DNA of 64,000 bases from Mesorhizobium ciceri biovar biserrulae WSM1271 (GTDB lineage: Bacteria > Pseudomonadota > Alphaproteobacteria > Rhizobiales > Rhizobiaceae), in contig NC_014923.1 of the NCBI RefSeq assembly GCF_000185905.1, positions 1,116,001 through 1,180,000 on the forward strand, written 5' to 3'. Below the pieces are notes generated by a model. It had not been told where the DNA came from, searched no databases, and worked only from the letters and a program-made list of their open reading frames with translations. Each line of letters begins with the position of its first letter. Within the stretch, counting starts at the first letter, position 1. The translations under genes and the position numbers were made by a program. Of this stretch, positions 1-8,827 are shown piece by piece.

Positions 1-2
1 GC

Positions 3-593
3 ATCCCGCCGATCATCGCCACGCTATCGGCCAGCTTCATCATCCAGTCGATCGACATCAGCTATGGCCGCGGGCTGCAGATCAAGCCGCCGCCGGGCTT
101 CGCCGATTTCGCCAACTGGCAGGTGCTGGGCATTCCGGTGCTGGCGATCCTCACGGTATTGTTCACCGTCGGCGCGGCCATCGCGCTGCAGCGTATGATC
201 TATGGCCGCTCGGTGCTGGCGATCGGCCAGAACATTCGCGCGGCGTGGCTGGCCGGTGTCAATGTCGGCCGCATCCGCTTCCTCACCTACACGCTGTCGG
301 GCGCGCTCGGCGGCATCGACGGCGCGCTGCTCGCCGGCTATTTCCGCGGCGCCAATGTCGACATTGGCAACGAATACCTGCTGGCCTCGATCGCCGTCGT
401 CGTCATCGGCGGCACGTCGGTCGCCGGCGGCAAGGCCAATGTCCCCGGCGTCTGGGGCGCGGCTTTGTTCCTGGTGCTGCTTTTGACCATGCTCAACACG
501 TTTGGGGTGAGCGCCGGGGTGCGGTTGCTGCTGACGGGGCTGATCATTGTCGGGGTGATCACGGCGGCGGGCGGGCAGAAGGCGCTGCGGTAG
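3..593 (+). CDS. ABC transporter permease, RbsC-like (5' end outside window)
   Basis: C-terminal 196 residues of an inner-membrane permease of the branched-chain/ribose (BPD_transp_2) family. The reading frame is open from base 3. Several hydrophobic helices are visible, plus the family-typical segment with AGVNVGRIRF followed by GALGGIDGALLAGYFRGANV and a late VVVIGGTSVAGGKANVPG loop. Such permeases import sugars or related polyols with a periplasmic binding protein and a double-domain ATPase, which would lie upstream of this window. The substrate cannot be read from this fragment. The stop is at 591-593, and a 137-bp gap separates it from the next gene. Confidence 0.88.
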   Translation: MPPIIATLSASFIIQSIDISYGRGLQIKPPPGFADFANWQVLGIPVLAILTVLFTVGAAIALQRMIYGRSVLAIGQNIRAAWLAGVNVGRIRFLTYTLSGALGGIDGALLAGYFRGANVDIGNEYLLASIAVVVIGGTSVAGGKANVPGVWGAALFLVLLLTMLNTFGVSAGVRLLLTGLIIVGVITAAGGQKALR

Positions 594-730
594 CCTCCGC
601 CTTCGTCGTCCCAGACACCTTCAAGGCCTGTAATCATTGTGCCAGGCCGACATCCGGTTCCCTTCGACGTTATGGCGCTGTAAATCCCGTTCGCGTGGCC
701 ACGGCCGCTGAATAATGCTGGGAGGTTTGC

Positions 731-2797
731 GTGTCCGATTTTGTGAAGGTCAGCCGCGACGGCGACGTTGCCGTCGTCACCATCGACAATCCGCCGGTCA
801 ACGCGCTGAGCTTCCATGTCCGCGAACCGCTGATGCAGGCGCTGGTCGAATTGCGCGACGATGCGTCGGTTGCCGCCATCGTCATTGCATGCGCCGGCCG
901 GACCTTTGTCGCCGGCGCCGACATCACCGAGTTCGGCAAGCCGATGCAGCAGCCCGAACTGCGCGCCATCGTGGCGACGCTGGAAACCATCGCCAAGCCG
1001 ACGGTCGCAGCCATCCACGGCACCGCGCTCGGTGGCGGGCTGGAGCTGGCGCTGGGCTGCCATTTCCGTGTTGCCGATGCCGGCGCCAAGCTCGGCCTGC
1101 CGGAAGTCAAACTCGGCCTGCTGCCGGGTGGCGGTGGCACGGTACGGCTGCCGCGCCTTGTCGGCGCGGTGAAGGCGTTGAAGATGATCGTCTCAGGTGC
1201 GCCGATCGGCGCGACCGAGGCGCACGCCGCCGGTCTCGTCGATGCCGTCTTCGAAGGCGATCTGACCACGCATGCCGTGAACTTCGCTGGGGAAATCGCC
1301 CGCAAGGGTGGTCCCTTCACGCCGGTGCGTGATCGCAATGAAGGACTCAAGCAGGCCGACCTCGCGGCGTTCGACGTCGAGGCTGCGGATCTTGCCAGGA
1401 AAGCGCGCGGGCTCGAGGCACCGATCGCTTGTGCGCAGTCGGTGCGCAATGCCGTCACGCTGCCCTTCGATGCGGCGCTGGCGGCGGAGCGTGCGCTGTT
1501 CGTCAAGCTGGTCGCCAGCGACCAGTCGCGGGCGCAGCGCCATCTGTTCTTCGCCGAACGTGAGGCGGCAAAGCTTCCAGGAAAAGACATCGTCAAGCGC
1601 AGGATCGCTCGCGTCGGCGTCATCGGCGCCGGCACGATGGGCGGCGGCATCGCCATGGCCTTCGCCAATGGCGGCTATTCCGTGATTTTGCTGGAAACCA
1701 GCCACGAGGCCCTGCAACGCGGCTTGGCGACCATCGACAGGAACTACTCGGTGTCCGTCACGCGCGGTTCGCTCAGCGAGGACGCCAAGCGGCAACGGCT
1801 CGCCCAGTTCAAGGGCTCCACCGACTATGTCGATCTCGCCGATTGCGACCTGATCGTCGAGGCGGTGTTCGAGGACATGGCGGTCAAGAAGGAAGTGTTC
1901 GGCAAGCTCGAAGCCGTGGCCAAGCCCGGCGCGATCCTCGCCACCAACACCTCCTATCTCGACATCAACGAAATCGCCGGCTCGACCTCGCGGCCGCAGG
2001 ATGTGCTCGGCCTGCATTTCTTTTCGCCGGCCAATGTCATGAAGCTCTTGGAGATCGTGCGCGCCGAGAAGACCGCGCCCGATGCGCTGGCGACATCAGT
2101 CGACCTGGCGAGGCGGATCGGCAAGGTGGCCGTCGTGGTCGGCGTCTGCCACGGCTTCGTCGGCAACCGCATGCTTGCCGCGCGGGGCTCGGAATCGGAA
2201 GCGCTTCTTCTGGAAGGCGCAACGCCCAGCCAGATCGACCAGGTGTTCACCGATTTCGGCTGGCCGATGGGGCCGTTCCAGATGGGCGATCTCGCCGGCC
2301 TCGACATTGGCTGGCGCAACCGCAAGGCACGCGGCCAGAAAGCCGTGATCGCCGACACGCTGTGCGAACAAGGACGTTTCGGCCAGAAGACCGGCCGGGG
2401 TTTTTACCTCTATGAGGCTGGCGCGCGCACGCCAGTGCCGGATCCCGAGGTTGAAGCGCTGATCCGCGACAAGGCCGCCGAGAACGGTATCGCACCGCGT
2501 GCGATCAGTGCGGAGGAAATCGTAGAGCGCACGCTTTACCCCCTGATCAACGAGGGCGCCAAGATCCTGGAGGAAGGCATAGCGGCCCGTGCGTCCGACA
2601 TCGATGTCGTCTGGGTCAATGGCTACGGCTTTCCCATCGGCAAGGGCGGACCGATGTTCTGGGTTGGCCTTGAAGGTCCGGCCAGGATCATCGAGCGGCT
2701 CGAATACTGGCATCAACGGACGGGCAAGGATGTGTTCAAGCCGGCGCCGTTGCTGAAGCGGATGGCCGAGACCGGGTCCTGGGAAGCCGGCGGTTAG
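731..2797 (+). CDS. bifunctional enoyl-CoA hydratase / 3-hydroxyacyl-CoA dehydrogenase
   Basis: A 688-residue fatty-acid beta-oxidation multifunctional protein (FadJ/FadB alpha-subunit type), cytosolic. Residues 1-190 are a crotonase fold with the oxyanion-hole segments AGADI (61-65) and GTALGGG (97-103) and both catalytic glutamates (E105 and E125). A Rossmann domain begins at GVIGAGTMGGG (about 296-306). The dehydrogenase catalytic residues N406, H429 and E441 lie in TNTSY, GLHFFSP and KLLEIV. The C-terminal 3HCDH domains follow. The start is GTG at 731, behind GGGAGG with good spacing. No thiolase partner lies next to it; the only thiolase in the window is pcaF, far downstream. It may instead serve aromatic-acid or branched-acid degradation. 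It stops 5 bp before the end of the convergent LuxR gene. Confidence 0.93.
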   Translation: MSDFVKVSRDGDVAVVTIDNPPVNALSFHVREPLMQALVELRDDASVAAIVIACAGRTFVAGADITEFGKPMQQPELRAIVATLETIAKPTVAAIHGTALGGGLELALGCHFRVADAGAKLGLPEVKLGLLPGGGGTVRLPRLVGAVKALKMIVSGAPIGATEAHAAGLVDAVFEGDLTTHAVNFAGEIARKGGPFTPVRDRNEGLKQADLAAFDVEAADLARKARGLEAPIACAQSVRNAVTLPFDAALAAERALFVKLVASDQSRAQRHLFFAEREAAKLPGKDIVKRRIARVGVIGAGTMGGGIAMAFANGGYSVILLETSHEALQRGLATIDRNYSVSVTRGSLSEDAKRQRLAQFKGSTDYVDLADCDLIVEAVFEDMAVKKEVFGKLEAVAKPGAILATNTSYLDINEIAGSTSRPQDVLGLHFFSPANVMKLLEIVRAEKTAPDALATSVDLARRIGKVAVVVGVCHGFVGNRMLAARGSESEALLLEGATPSQIDQVFTDFGWPMGPFQMGDLAGLDIGWRNRKARGQKAVIADTLCEQGRFGQKTGRGFYLYEAGARTPVPDPEVEALIRDKAAENGIAPRAISAEEIVERTLYPLINEGAKILEEGIAARASDIDVVWVNGYGFPIGKGGPMFWVGLEGPARIIERLEYWHQRTGKDVFKPAPLLKRMAETGSWEAGG

Positions 2798-2802
2798 AGA
2801 GC

Positions 2803-3609
2803 CTACCGGATCCGTGCATCGATGATCTCGACGAAGCGCGCGAACAGGCCGGCCTGCGACTTGATCTTGAGCTTGCGGTAGATGTTGCGGCGATGGACCT
2901 TCACGGTTCCCGGCACGATGCGCATGGCGCGGGCGATCGACTCCGTCGAATGCCCCTGCAACACCAGGTCGACGACATGCTTTTCGCGCGGCGTCAGCGA
3001 CAGGCTCTGCCAGATATGGGCGCGGTCGAACTCGTTGACCATAGCGGCCGTCTCGTCCTGCTTCGCTTCCGCCGTTTCGTCGGCCGGAAGAGCAGGCCAG
3101 CGCAACCTGATGAAGCTGATCACCGCGGGAGCCATGTCGCGCAGCAATCTGGCATCGGCGGTGCCGAAAGGGCCTGAAGCGCGCAGCCGCATCAGCGACA
3201 ACACCAGCGCATCCTTGCCCGGCAGCGGCACGAAGAAGCCGACTTCCTCGGCCAGCCTGGTCTGGCTGTAATAGGAGCGGAAATACTCGCTGGCATAGAA
3301 ACGGTCCGGCGCCAGCTCGCGCATGCGCCAGAACCCTTCCTTGCGCTCGACCGCAGCGTGATGGAACGGATCGAGCAGATACGGCCCTTCCTGATAGAGC
3401 GCGACGAACACATGGCTCTCGGTGGGCGAGAAGGTCTCGAACAGCAGCGGCGGGCGCGAGGCGCCGCGATAGCCGAAGATCACGCAGTGGTCGAATCTAA
3501 CGTGCTGCCGCAGCCACTCGACCAGCGCCTGGCCAAAGAGATCGCCGCTGGTCTCCCGCGTCGTCGCGAGGAGCGTGGCGAGCCGGCCGTATTCGTCGCT
3601 GCGGGACAA
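2803..3609 (-). CDS. LuxR-family transcriptional regulator
   Basis: A 268-residue regulator. The last ~65 residues form a GerE/LuxR helix-turn-helix beginning LTPREKHVVDLVLQGHS, with the recognition helix around GTVKVHRRNIYRKL. The N-terminal ~180 residues resemble a GAF-like or autoinducer-binding-like sensor, but I do not see a clear acyl-homoserine-lactone binding signature, and no luxI gene is in the window. It diverges from the polyamine-type ABC operon starting at 3723. The 113-bp gap contains a clean inverted repeat (3641-3662), so it probably controls that operon, perhaps in response to the transported compound. Its ligand is unknown. Confidence 0.85.
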   Translation of the reverse strand: MSRSDEYGRLATLLATTRETSGDLFGQALVEWLRQHVRFDHCVIFGYRGASRPPLLFETFSPTESHVFVALYQEGPYLLDPFHHAAVERKEGFWRMRELAPDRFYASEYFRSYYSQTRLAEEVGFFVPLPGKDALVLSLMRLRASGPFGTADARLLRDMAPAVISFIRLRWPALPADETAEAKQDETAAMVNEFDRAHIWQSLSLTPREKHVVDLVLQGHSTESIARAMRIVPGTVKVHRRNIYRKLKIKSQAGLFARFVEIIDARIR

Positions 3610-3640
3610 TGCTACCCCCTTAAACGAGAAAATAGACCAG

Positions 3641-3662
3641 ATATACCACCTGAGAGGTATAT
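3641..3662. promoter_or_regulatory. inverted repeat in the luxR/ABC-operon divergent promoter
   Basis: ATATACC-N8-GGTATAT is a perfect 7-bp inverted repeat. Nested in it is ACCT-GAG-AGGT. It lies 32 bp from the luxR-type start and about 60 bp from the ABC operon start, where an operator for the divergent regulator would be expected. A related single half-site (ATATACCAC) occurs at 8573-8581, just after the end of the operon. That it is a LuxR-protein site is inferred from position and symmetry. Confidence 0.5.
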
Positions 3663-3722
3663 ACTAGCCGCCATTGGCTCTGGTAGCGTTCCGATATTGC
3701 CCTGTTGCTGGAGCCATCAGCC

Positions 3723-4859
3723 TTGACCGCAGTGCCCGACATCGAGTTTCGCGGCGTCACCAAGCGCTATGGCGCGGTGACCGCGGTCAGCGGCATCGAT
3801 CTCGCTGTCCCGCCCTCCGCCTTTGTCGCGCTGCTCGGTCCCTCCGGCTGCGGCAAGACCACCTGCCTGCGCATGATCGGTGGCTTCGAACAGCCGAGCG
3901 AAGGCCAGGTGTTCATTCGCGGCCAGGACATGGCCGGCACGCCGCCCTACCGGCGGCCGGTCAACATGGTGTTCCAGCAATACGCGCTGTTTCCGCATCT
4001 CGATGTCGAGGACAATGTCGCCTATGGGCTGCGCCAGGCGCGGCCAAGGCTGTCTTCGCGCGAGATCGCCTCGAGGGCGGGCGAGGCGCTCGAAATGGTG
4101 CGGCTCGCCGGCTATGGCCGCCGCAAGATCCACGAACTGTCGGGCGGCCAGCAGCAGCGTGTGGCGCTTGCCCGCGCCCTGGTCAACAAGCCGGCGGTGC
4201 TCTTGCTCGATGAGCCGCTGGCGGCGCTCGACAAGAAGCTGCGCACCGACATGCAGATCGAGCTGCAGAACCTGCAGCGCGAGATCGGCATCACCTTCGT
4301 GCTGGTCACGCACGACCAGGAGGAAGCGCTGTCGATGAGCGATTTCGTCTGCGTCATGAATGGCGGTCGCATCGTCCAGCTCGGGCAGCCGAGCGAGATC
4401 TATGACGAACCGGCCGACCTGTTTGTTGCCGATTTCGTCGGCAAGACCAATCTCTTGAGCGGTACTGTCGCCGGGCATTCGGGCGATCTGGTGGAGGTGG
4501 CGCTTGCCGACGGCACCGTCATTGCGGCGCGCAAACGGACCGCTTTGCAGCAGGGCGAGGTCGTTTCGGTCAGCCTGCGTCCTGAATCGCTCAGTCTCGG
4601 CGCCCAGGCAAGCGGCCCATTCAAGGGCATCGTCCGCAACCGGATATTCCTGGGCTCGACGGCGGAATACGCGATCGAGGTCAAGGGCATCGGAACGCTG
4701 CTGGCCAAAGCCGATCACCTGATCGGTCACGGCAATCTCTTCAAGCCGGGTGAACCCGTCGCCATCGGCTTTGCCTCCGGAACGCCGCTGGCGTTTGCGG
4801 AGACCAAGAACAACGGGGCCAACCAGAGGGTAGATAAACATGTCGAAATCATATCGTGA
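3723..4859 (+). CDS. polyamine-type ABC transporter, ATP-binding subunit (PotA-like)
   Basis: A 378-residue ATPase of the spermidine/putrescine (PotA/FbpC) class, cytoplasmic face of the inner membrane. Walker A GPSGCGKTT, signature LSGGQQQR, Walker B LLLDEPL and the H-loop VTHDQEEAL are all intact. A C-terminal TOBE-like regulatory domain occupies the last ~110 residues. I prefer the TTG at 3723, which has GGAG nine bases upstream. An in-frame TTG at 3705 would add six residues and lacks a ribosome site. It overlaps the next gene by 20 bp and is the first gene of a five-gene operon (ATPase, binding protein, two permeases, SDR). Confidence 0.9.
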   Translation: MTAVPDIEFRGVTKRYGAVTAVSGIDLAVPPSAFVALLGPSGCGKTTCLRMIGGFEQPSEGQVFIRGQDMAGTPPYRRPVNMVFQQYALFPHLDVEDNVAYGLRQARPRLSSREIASRAGEALEMVRLAGYGRRKIHELSGGQQQRVALARALVNKPAVLLLDEPLAALDKKLRTDMQIELQNLQREIGITFVLVTHDQEEALSMSDFVCVMNGGRIVQLGQPSEIYDEPADLFVADFVGKTNLLSGTVAGHSGDLVEVALADGTVIAARKRTALQQGEVVSVSLRPESLSLGAQASGPFKGIVRNRIFLGSTAEYAIEVKGIGTLLAKADHLIGHGNLFKPGEPVAIGFASGTPLAFAETKNNGANQRVDKHVEIIS

Positions 4860-6003
4860 CGGACTGCCGATAAGCCCCGAGAATTTCGTCGACCAGCTGA
4901 TGCGTTTGAAGCGCGGCTCGATCGGCCGCCGCGACTTCCTCGGCCTCACTGGCCTTGGCATTGCCACGGCGGTGATGGCGCGCGAGATCGGCATCATGCC
5001 GACACCGGCCTTTGCCGCGGAAAGCCTTGGCGATCGCATGTCGATCGCCACCTGGCCGAACTATCATGACCCGGCGACCTTCGAGAACTTCAAGAAGGAC
5101 ACCGGCGTCGCCGTCGAGGTCAACGTGTTCGGCTCCAATGAGGAGATGCTGGCCAAGCTGCAGGCCGGCGCCTCGGGCTGGAGCCTGTTCGTGCCGACCA
5201 ATTACACGATCTCGACCTACAAGAAGCTCGGCATCATCGAGCCGCTGGAAATGGCGAAGCTGCCGAATTTCGACGGCTCGCAAGAGGATCCGCGCTTCAC
5301 TGGGGAAGGTACGATCGATGGGACGATCTACGCCGTGCCGAAGAACTGGGGCACCACCGGCTTTGCCGTCAACACCAAGAAGCTGACCAAGCCGATGACG
5401 AGCTGGAAGGAGTTCTGGGACACCGCCATGGCCGAAGGCGACAGCCGCACCATGGTGCATGACTACCAGCTGACCACGATCGGCAATGCGCTGAAATATT
5501 ACGGCTACTCGTTCAATTCGCTCAAGCAGGACGAACTGGCCAAGGCGGAGGAACTGCTGCTGAAGGTCAAGCCGCATCTGTTCGCGGTCTCCTCCGACTA
5601 CCAGCCGGGGATGCGCGCCGGCGACGCGTGGATGACCATGTGCTGGACGAATGACGGCGCGCAGCTGCATCGCGACATTCCCGAGATCGCCTATGTGCTG
5701 GGCAAGGAAGGCGGCGAGATCTGGACCGATTTCTATGCCATTCCGAAAGACGCGCCGAACAAGCCCGCCGGTTGCGCGCTGCTCAACTACCTGATGAATC
5801 CGCAGGTGGCGGTGAAGGAGCATTTGGCCAATGGTGCGCCGTCGACCGATGCGCGCGTCAACAAGCTGCTGCCCAAGGAGGTGCTCGACAACCCGATCCT
5901 CTATCCGGCAGCCGACCTGTTGACGCCGCTGGAATTCGGCGCGGCGGCAACGTTGACCGACCCCGGCCGTGCCGAACTGATGGCGCGCTTCAAGTCGGCC
6001 TGA
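4840..6003 (+). CDS. ABC transporter substrate-binding protein (PotD-like)
   Basis: A 387-residue periplasmic solute-binding protein of the PotD/PotF type. A twin-arginine export signal is visible (RRDFLGLTG, residues 30-38), followed by a hydrophobic stretch and an AFA-A cleavage site near residue 59. The mature protein opens with the typical IATWPNYHDPATFENF segment. Family members bind putrescine, spermidine or other amines. The acidic binding-pocket residues cannot be assigned by eye, so the substrate is open. The start codon lies inside the end of the ATPase gene, indicating translational coupling. A stable hairpin follows the gene (6039-6060). Confidence 0.9.
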   Translation: MSKSYRDGLPISPENFVDQLMRLKRGSIGRRDFLGLTGLGIATAVMAREIGIMPTPAFAAESLGDRMSIATWPNYHDPATFENFKKDTGVAVEVNVFGSNEEMLAKLQAGASGWSLFVPTNYTISTYKKLGIIEPLEMAKLPNFDGSQEDPRFTGEGTIDGTIYAVPKNWGTTGFAVNTKKLTKPMTSWKEFWDTAMAEGDSRTMVHDYQLTTIGNALKYYGYSFNSLKQDELAKAEELLLKVKPHLFAVSSDYQPGMRAGDAWMTMCWTNDGAQLHRDIPEIAYVLGKEGGEIWTDFYAIPKDAPNKPAGCALLNYLMNPQVAVKEHLANGAPSTDARVNKLLPKEVLDNPILYPAADLLTPLEFGAAATLTDPGRAELMARFKSA

Positions 6004-6038
6004 GCCAGGCGGCCTCAAATTCGACTCAGATAATTTGA

Positions 6039-6060
6039 CCGGCGGGTTTATGCCCGCCGG
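6039..6060 (+). promoter_or_regulatory. intercistronic hairpin after the binding-protein gene
   Basis: CCGGCGGG-TTTATG-CCCGCCGG is a perfect 8-bp GC stem with a 6-base loop between the binding-protein stop (6003) and the first permease start (6079). No T-run follows, so it is not a classic terminator. In this position such structures usually protect the upstream mRNA 3' end and keep the binding protein more abundant than the permeases (known for maltose-type operons; inferred here). Confidence 0.6.
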
Positions 6061-6078
6061 CACCGGGGCAATCTTTCC

Positions 6079-6942
6079 ATGCACGGCAGCCGTCTTCGCA
6101 GGAATTTTCTGACCGCCATGCTGCTCGGTCCGGCGACCGCGTGGCTGGTGGTGTTCCTGGTGCTGCCGTTCATCGCCATCGCCGTGTTCAGCGTCGGCGA
6201 ACGCGCACCGGAAGGCGGCTATCAGGCCGCCTTTACGCTGGCGCAATATGCCAATCTTCCGGCGCGGGCGACCGCCTTCTGGAACACCATGGTGCTGGCG
6301 CCGGTGGGAGCGCTCGCCTGCCTGCTCGTCGCTTATCCCGTTGCCTACTATCTCGCCTTGCGCGCGCCGCAGCGCTGGCGGCTGATCCTGCTGGCGCTGG
6401 TCGTCATTCCGTTCTGGACCAGCCTGCTGATGCGGACCTATGCCTGGATGTACATTCTGGGCGGGCGCGGCATTCCGGCGCTGCTCGCCTTTGTCGGCAT
6501 CGAGGATGTCAGGCTGATCAACACGCCGGGCGCGGTGCTGCTCGGCATCGTCTATGGCTACCTGCCGCTGATGATCCTGCCGATCTATGTCAGCCTCGAA
6601 CGGCTTGACCGCAGGCTGCTGGAAGCCTCCGCCGATCTCGGCGCCACGCCATTATCGACTTTCCTGGGCGTGACCCTGAAACTGTCGTTGCCGGGCGTCA
6701 TGACCGGCTTCTCGCTGGTCATGATCCTGCTGCTCGGCGAATATCTGATCCCGACGCTGCTTGGCGGCGGCAAGGTGTTCTTCATCGGCAATGCGCTGGT
6801 CGACCTGTTCCTGCAATCGCGCAACTGGCCGTTCGGATCGGCCATCGCCATCACGCTGGTGCTGGTCTCGGTGGTGGTGCTGATTGCCGCCAACCGCATC
6901 TCGACCCGGGTTTCGGGCGCGCGCCGGGTGGATCTGATCTGA
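6079..6942 (+). CDS. ABC transporter permease (PotB-like)
   Basis: A 287-residue inner-membrane permease with six predicted hydrophobic helices. The cytoplasmic EAA-type loop reads LEASADLGATPLSTFLGVTLKLSLPG (start and end of the motif around residues 180-205), which docks to the ATPase. The order and length match PotB/PotH of polyamine importers. It overlaps the next permease by one base at 6942 (stop TGA overlapping ATG), indicating coupled translation. Confidence 0.9.
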   Translation: MHGSRLRRNFLTAMLLGPATAWLVVFLVLPFIAIAVFSVGERAPEGGYQAAFTLAQYANLPARATAFWNTMVLAPVGALACLLVAYPVAYYLALRAPQRWRLILLALVVIPFWTSLLMRTYAWMYILGGRGIPALLAFVGIEDVRLINTPGAVLLGIVYGYLPLMILPIYVSLERLDRRLLEASADLGATPLSTFLGVTLKLSLPGVMTGFSLVMILLLGEYLIPTLLGGGKVFFIGNALVDLFLQSRNWPFGSAIAITLVLVSVVVLIAANRISTRVSGARRVDLI

Positions 6943-7754
6943 TGCGGGCTTTCGTCATTGCCGTGTTCGCTTTCCTCTATCTGCCGATCGCGCTGGTGGT
7001 GCTGTTCTCCTTCAACGCCGGCCACCATGCCAGCGAGTTCACCGGCTTTTCGGTGCAATGGTACGGCAAGGCACTGGCGAACCCGTTCCTGGTCGAAGCG
7101 CTGAAGAACAGCCTGTTCATCGCCACCACCAGCGCCTTGCTGGCGGCGCTGTGCGGCACCGCGGCGGCACTCGGCCTGGCGCGCGTCGGCGTGCGGACCC
7201 GCGCGGTCTTCGACGCACTTCTGGGCGCCGCGATCGTCGTTCCGGGCGTCGTCATCGGCATTTCGACTCTGGTCGCGCTCGTCCAATTGTTCACCGTCGT
7301 CAATCCGTTCCTCGCCTCGATCTGGCCGGACGATCAGCCGCCGCGGCTGGCGCTCGGCTACGGTTCGATTATCGCGGCGCACGGGCTGTTCTCGATGGCG
7401 CTGGTGACGATGATCGTCGGCACGCGGCTCGGCAGCCTCGACCGCAATCTGGTCGAGGCGTCGAGCGATCTCTACGCGACGCCGTTGACGACGTTCCGCT
7501 CGATCGTGCTGCCGCAGATCATGCCGGCGGTCGTTGCCGGCTTCCTGCTCGCCTTCACCTTCTCCTTCGACGATTTCGTCATCGCCTTCTTCGTCGCCGG
7601 CGCGCAGACGACGCTGCCGATCTATGTCTTCGCGTCGATCCGGCGCGGCGTGACGCCGGAGATCAACGCCATCGCGACAATCGTGCTCGTCGCTTCCGTG
7701 CTGCTCGTGGTGCTTGCCCAATGGCAGTTGCGCCAGCGCAAGCCGTCGAACTGA
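6942..7754 (+). CDS. ABC transporter permease (PotC-like)
   Basis: A 270-residue second permease of the same importer (PotC/PotI class). It has an N-terminal hydrophobic helix, then further membrane segments, and an EAA loop with EASSDLYATPLTTFRSIVLP. The later FSFDDFVIAFFVAG segment is characteristic of PotC-type subunits. It follows the first permease without a gap and precedes the SDR gene by 10 bp. Confidence 0.9.
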   Translation: MRAFVIAVFAFLYLPIALVVLFSFNAGHHASEFTGFSVQWYGKALANPFLVEALKNSLFIATTSALLAALCGTAAALGLARVGVRTRAVFDALLGAAIVVPGVVIGISTLVALVQLFTVVNPFLASIWPDDQPPRLALGYGSIIAAHGLFSMALVTMIVGTRLGSLDRNLVEASSDLYATPLTTFRSIVLPQIMPAVVAGFLLAFTFSFDDFVIAFFVAGAQTTLPIYVFASIRRGVTPEINAIATIVLVASVLLVVLAQWQLRQRKPSN

Positions 7755-7764
7755 AAGCCGCATC

Positions 7765-8526
7765 ATGATCCTCAAAGACCGCATCGCCGTGGTGACAGGC
7801 GCCGGCTCCGGCATCGGGCGCGCCGGCGCCATGATCATGGGCAGGGAAGGCGCGGTGGTCGTCATCGCCGACAGGGACCAGGCCGCCGGCGAAGCAACGG
7901 CTTCGGACATTCGGGCAGCGGGTGGACGGGCCGAGGCGATCAAGACCGATGTCGCTGATGATGCGGCGGTCGAACAGCTCATTGCCGGCACGCTCGACAG
8001 GCATGGGCGCATCGACATCCTGCACAATCACGCCGGCATCCAGGTCGGCGGCACGCTGACCGAAGTGGAGGTCGGCGGCATGGATGCCTCGTGGCGGGTC
8101 AATGTGCGGGCGCAGTTCCTGGCGGCCAGGATCGTCATGCCATCGATGATCGCACGAGGCGGCGGCGTCATCCTCAACACCGCCTCCAATTCGGGCGTGT
8201 TCTACGACCGCGAGATGATCGCCTACGCAACCTCCAAACATGCGGTGGTGGCGATGACACGGCAGATGTCGCTCGACTATGCCCGTCATAATGTCCGCAT
8301 CAACGCGCTCTGTCCGGGCTGGGTCGACACGCCGTTCAACGAACCGTTCATCGCCCAGATGGGCGGACGCGGGGCGATCGAAACCTATGTCCGCACCAAG
8401 ATCCCGATGGGCCGCTGGGCCAGCGCCGATGAGATCGCCGAAGCGATCCTGTTCCTTGTCTCCGACCGTTCATCCTTCATGACCGGCCAGGCGCTGGTAA
8501 TCGACGGCGGTGAAAGTATCGGCTGA
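7765..8526 (+). CDS. SDR-family NAD(P)-dependent oxidoreductase
   Basis: A 253-residue classical short-chain dehydrogenase, cytosolic. Nucleotide-binding motif TGAGSGIG near residues 12-19, an NHAG motif, a Ser/Tyr/Lys catalytic set with YATSK in the active site, and a C-terminal SSFMTGQALVIDGG segment. The ATG at 7765 is 10 bp after the permease stop and is the natural start; frame extension upstream runs into the permease gene. As the last gene of the transporter operon it probably oxidises or reduces an imported alcohol or keto compound. The substrate is not deducible. Confidence 0.9.
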   Translation: MILKDRIAVVTGAGSGIGRAGAMIMGREGAVVVIADRDQAAGEATASDIRAAGGRAEAIKTDVADDAAVEQLIAGTLDRHGRIDILHNHAGIQVGGTLTEVEVGGMDASWRVNVRAQFLAARIVMPSMIARGGGVILNTASNSGVFYDREMIAYATSKHAVVAMTRQMSLDYARHNVRINALCPGWVDTPFNEPFIAQMGGRGAIETYVRTKIPMGRWASADEIAEAILFLVSDRSSFMTGQALVIDGGESIG

Positions 8527-8827
8527 GCCTTTTGCTTTCGCTATCAACTCCCCTGTTTTCAAAGCTTGTCCGATATACCACGCAAAGACTTTCACCCATG
8601 CCGCTGCTTGCCGGCAGGACTATAGTCCTGCCGGCATGGGACTTCAGTGCCATGGCCGTCCAAGAGCGTGAATTTGTGTTTGATATCAGTCGGTTAAGTT
8701 TCTGGCCGGGTGCCAGATCGCGTATTGAGACAGCATTTGTCTAAAGTTTACTCTGCACTATTAGCAATTCCTCATAGGACGGTCGCTTAGCGGTCGGGCC
8801 AGGGCGACGATTCCCGAGGAGATTACC
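8527..8827. other. intergenic region without a supported gene
   Basis: About 300 bp between the SDR gene and the secreted-protein gene. It holds one perfect 28-bp palindrome (8609-8636) and a somewhat AT-richer stretch (8690-8770) where the promoter of the downstream gene probably lies. A short open frame at 8532-8744 has no ribosome site or recognisable content, and I do not call it. Confidence 0.5.
8609..8636. repeat. perfect 28-bp palindrome
   Basis: TGCCGGCAGGAC-TATA-GTCCTGCCGGCA is fully self-complementary (12-bp arms around TATA). It lies 83 bp after the SDR stop and 192 bp before the next start. No T-run follows. It could be a factor-dependent terminator hairpin of the upstream operon or a protein-binding palindrome. 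The sequence alone does not decide. Confidence 0.7.

Noticed and set aside
2803-3609. Quorum-sensing regulator with a luxI partner
   Set aside because: Only the C-terminal HTH is diagnostic; no synthase gene and no clear acyl-homoserine-lactone pocket are visible.
3717-5051. 444-codon open frame on the minus strand opposite the ATPase and binding protein
   Set aside because: It runs antisense to two clear ABC genes, has no family motif and a shadow composition rich in Arg/His/Gln; a by-product of high-GC codon bias.
8532-8744. Short plus-strand frame after the SDR gene
   Set aside because: No ribosome site, crosses the 28-bp palindrome and encodes nothing recognisable.
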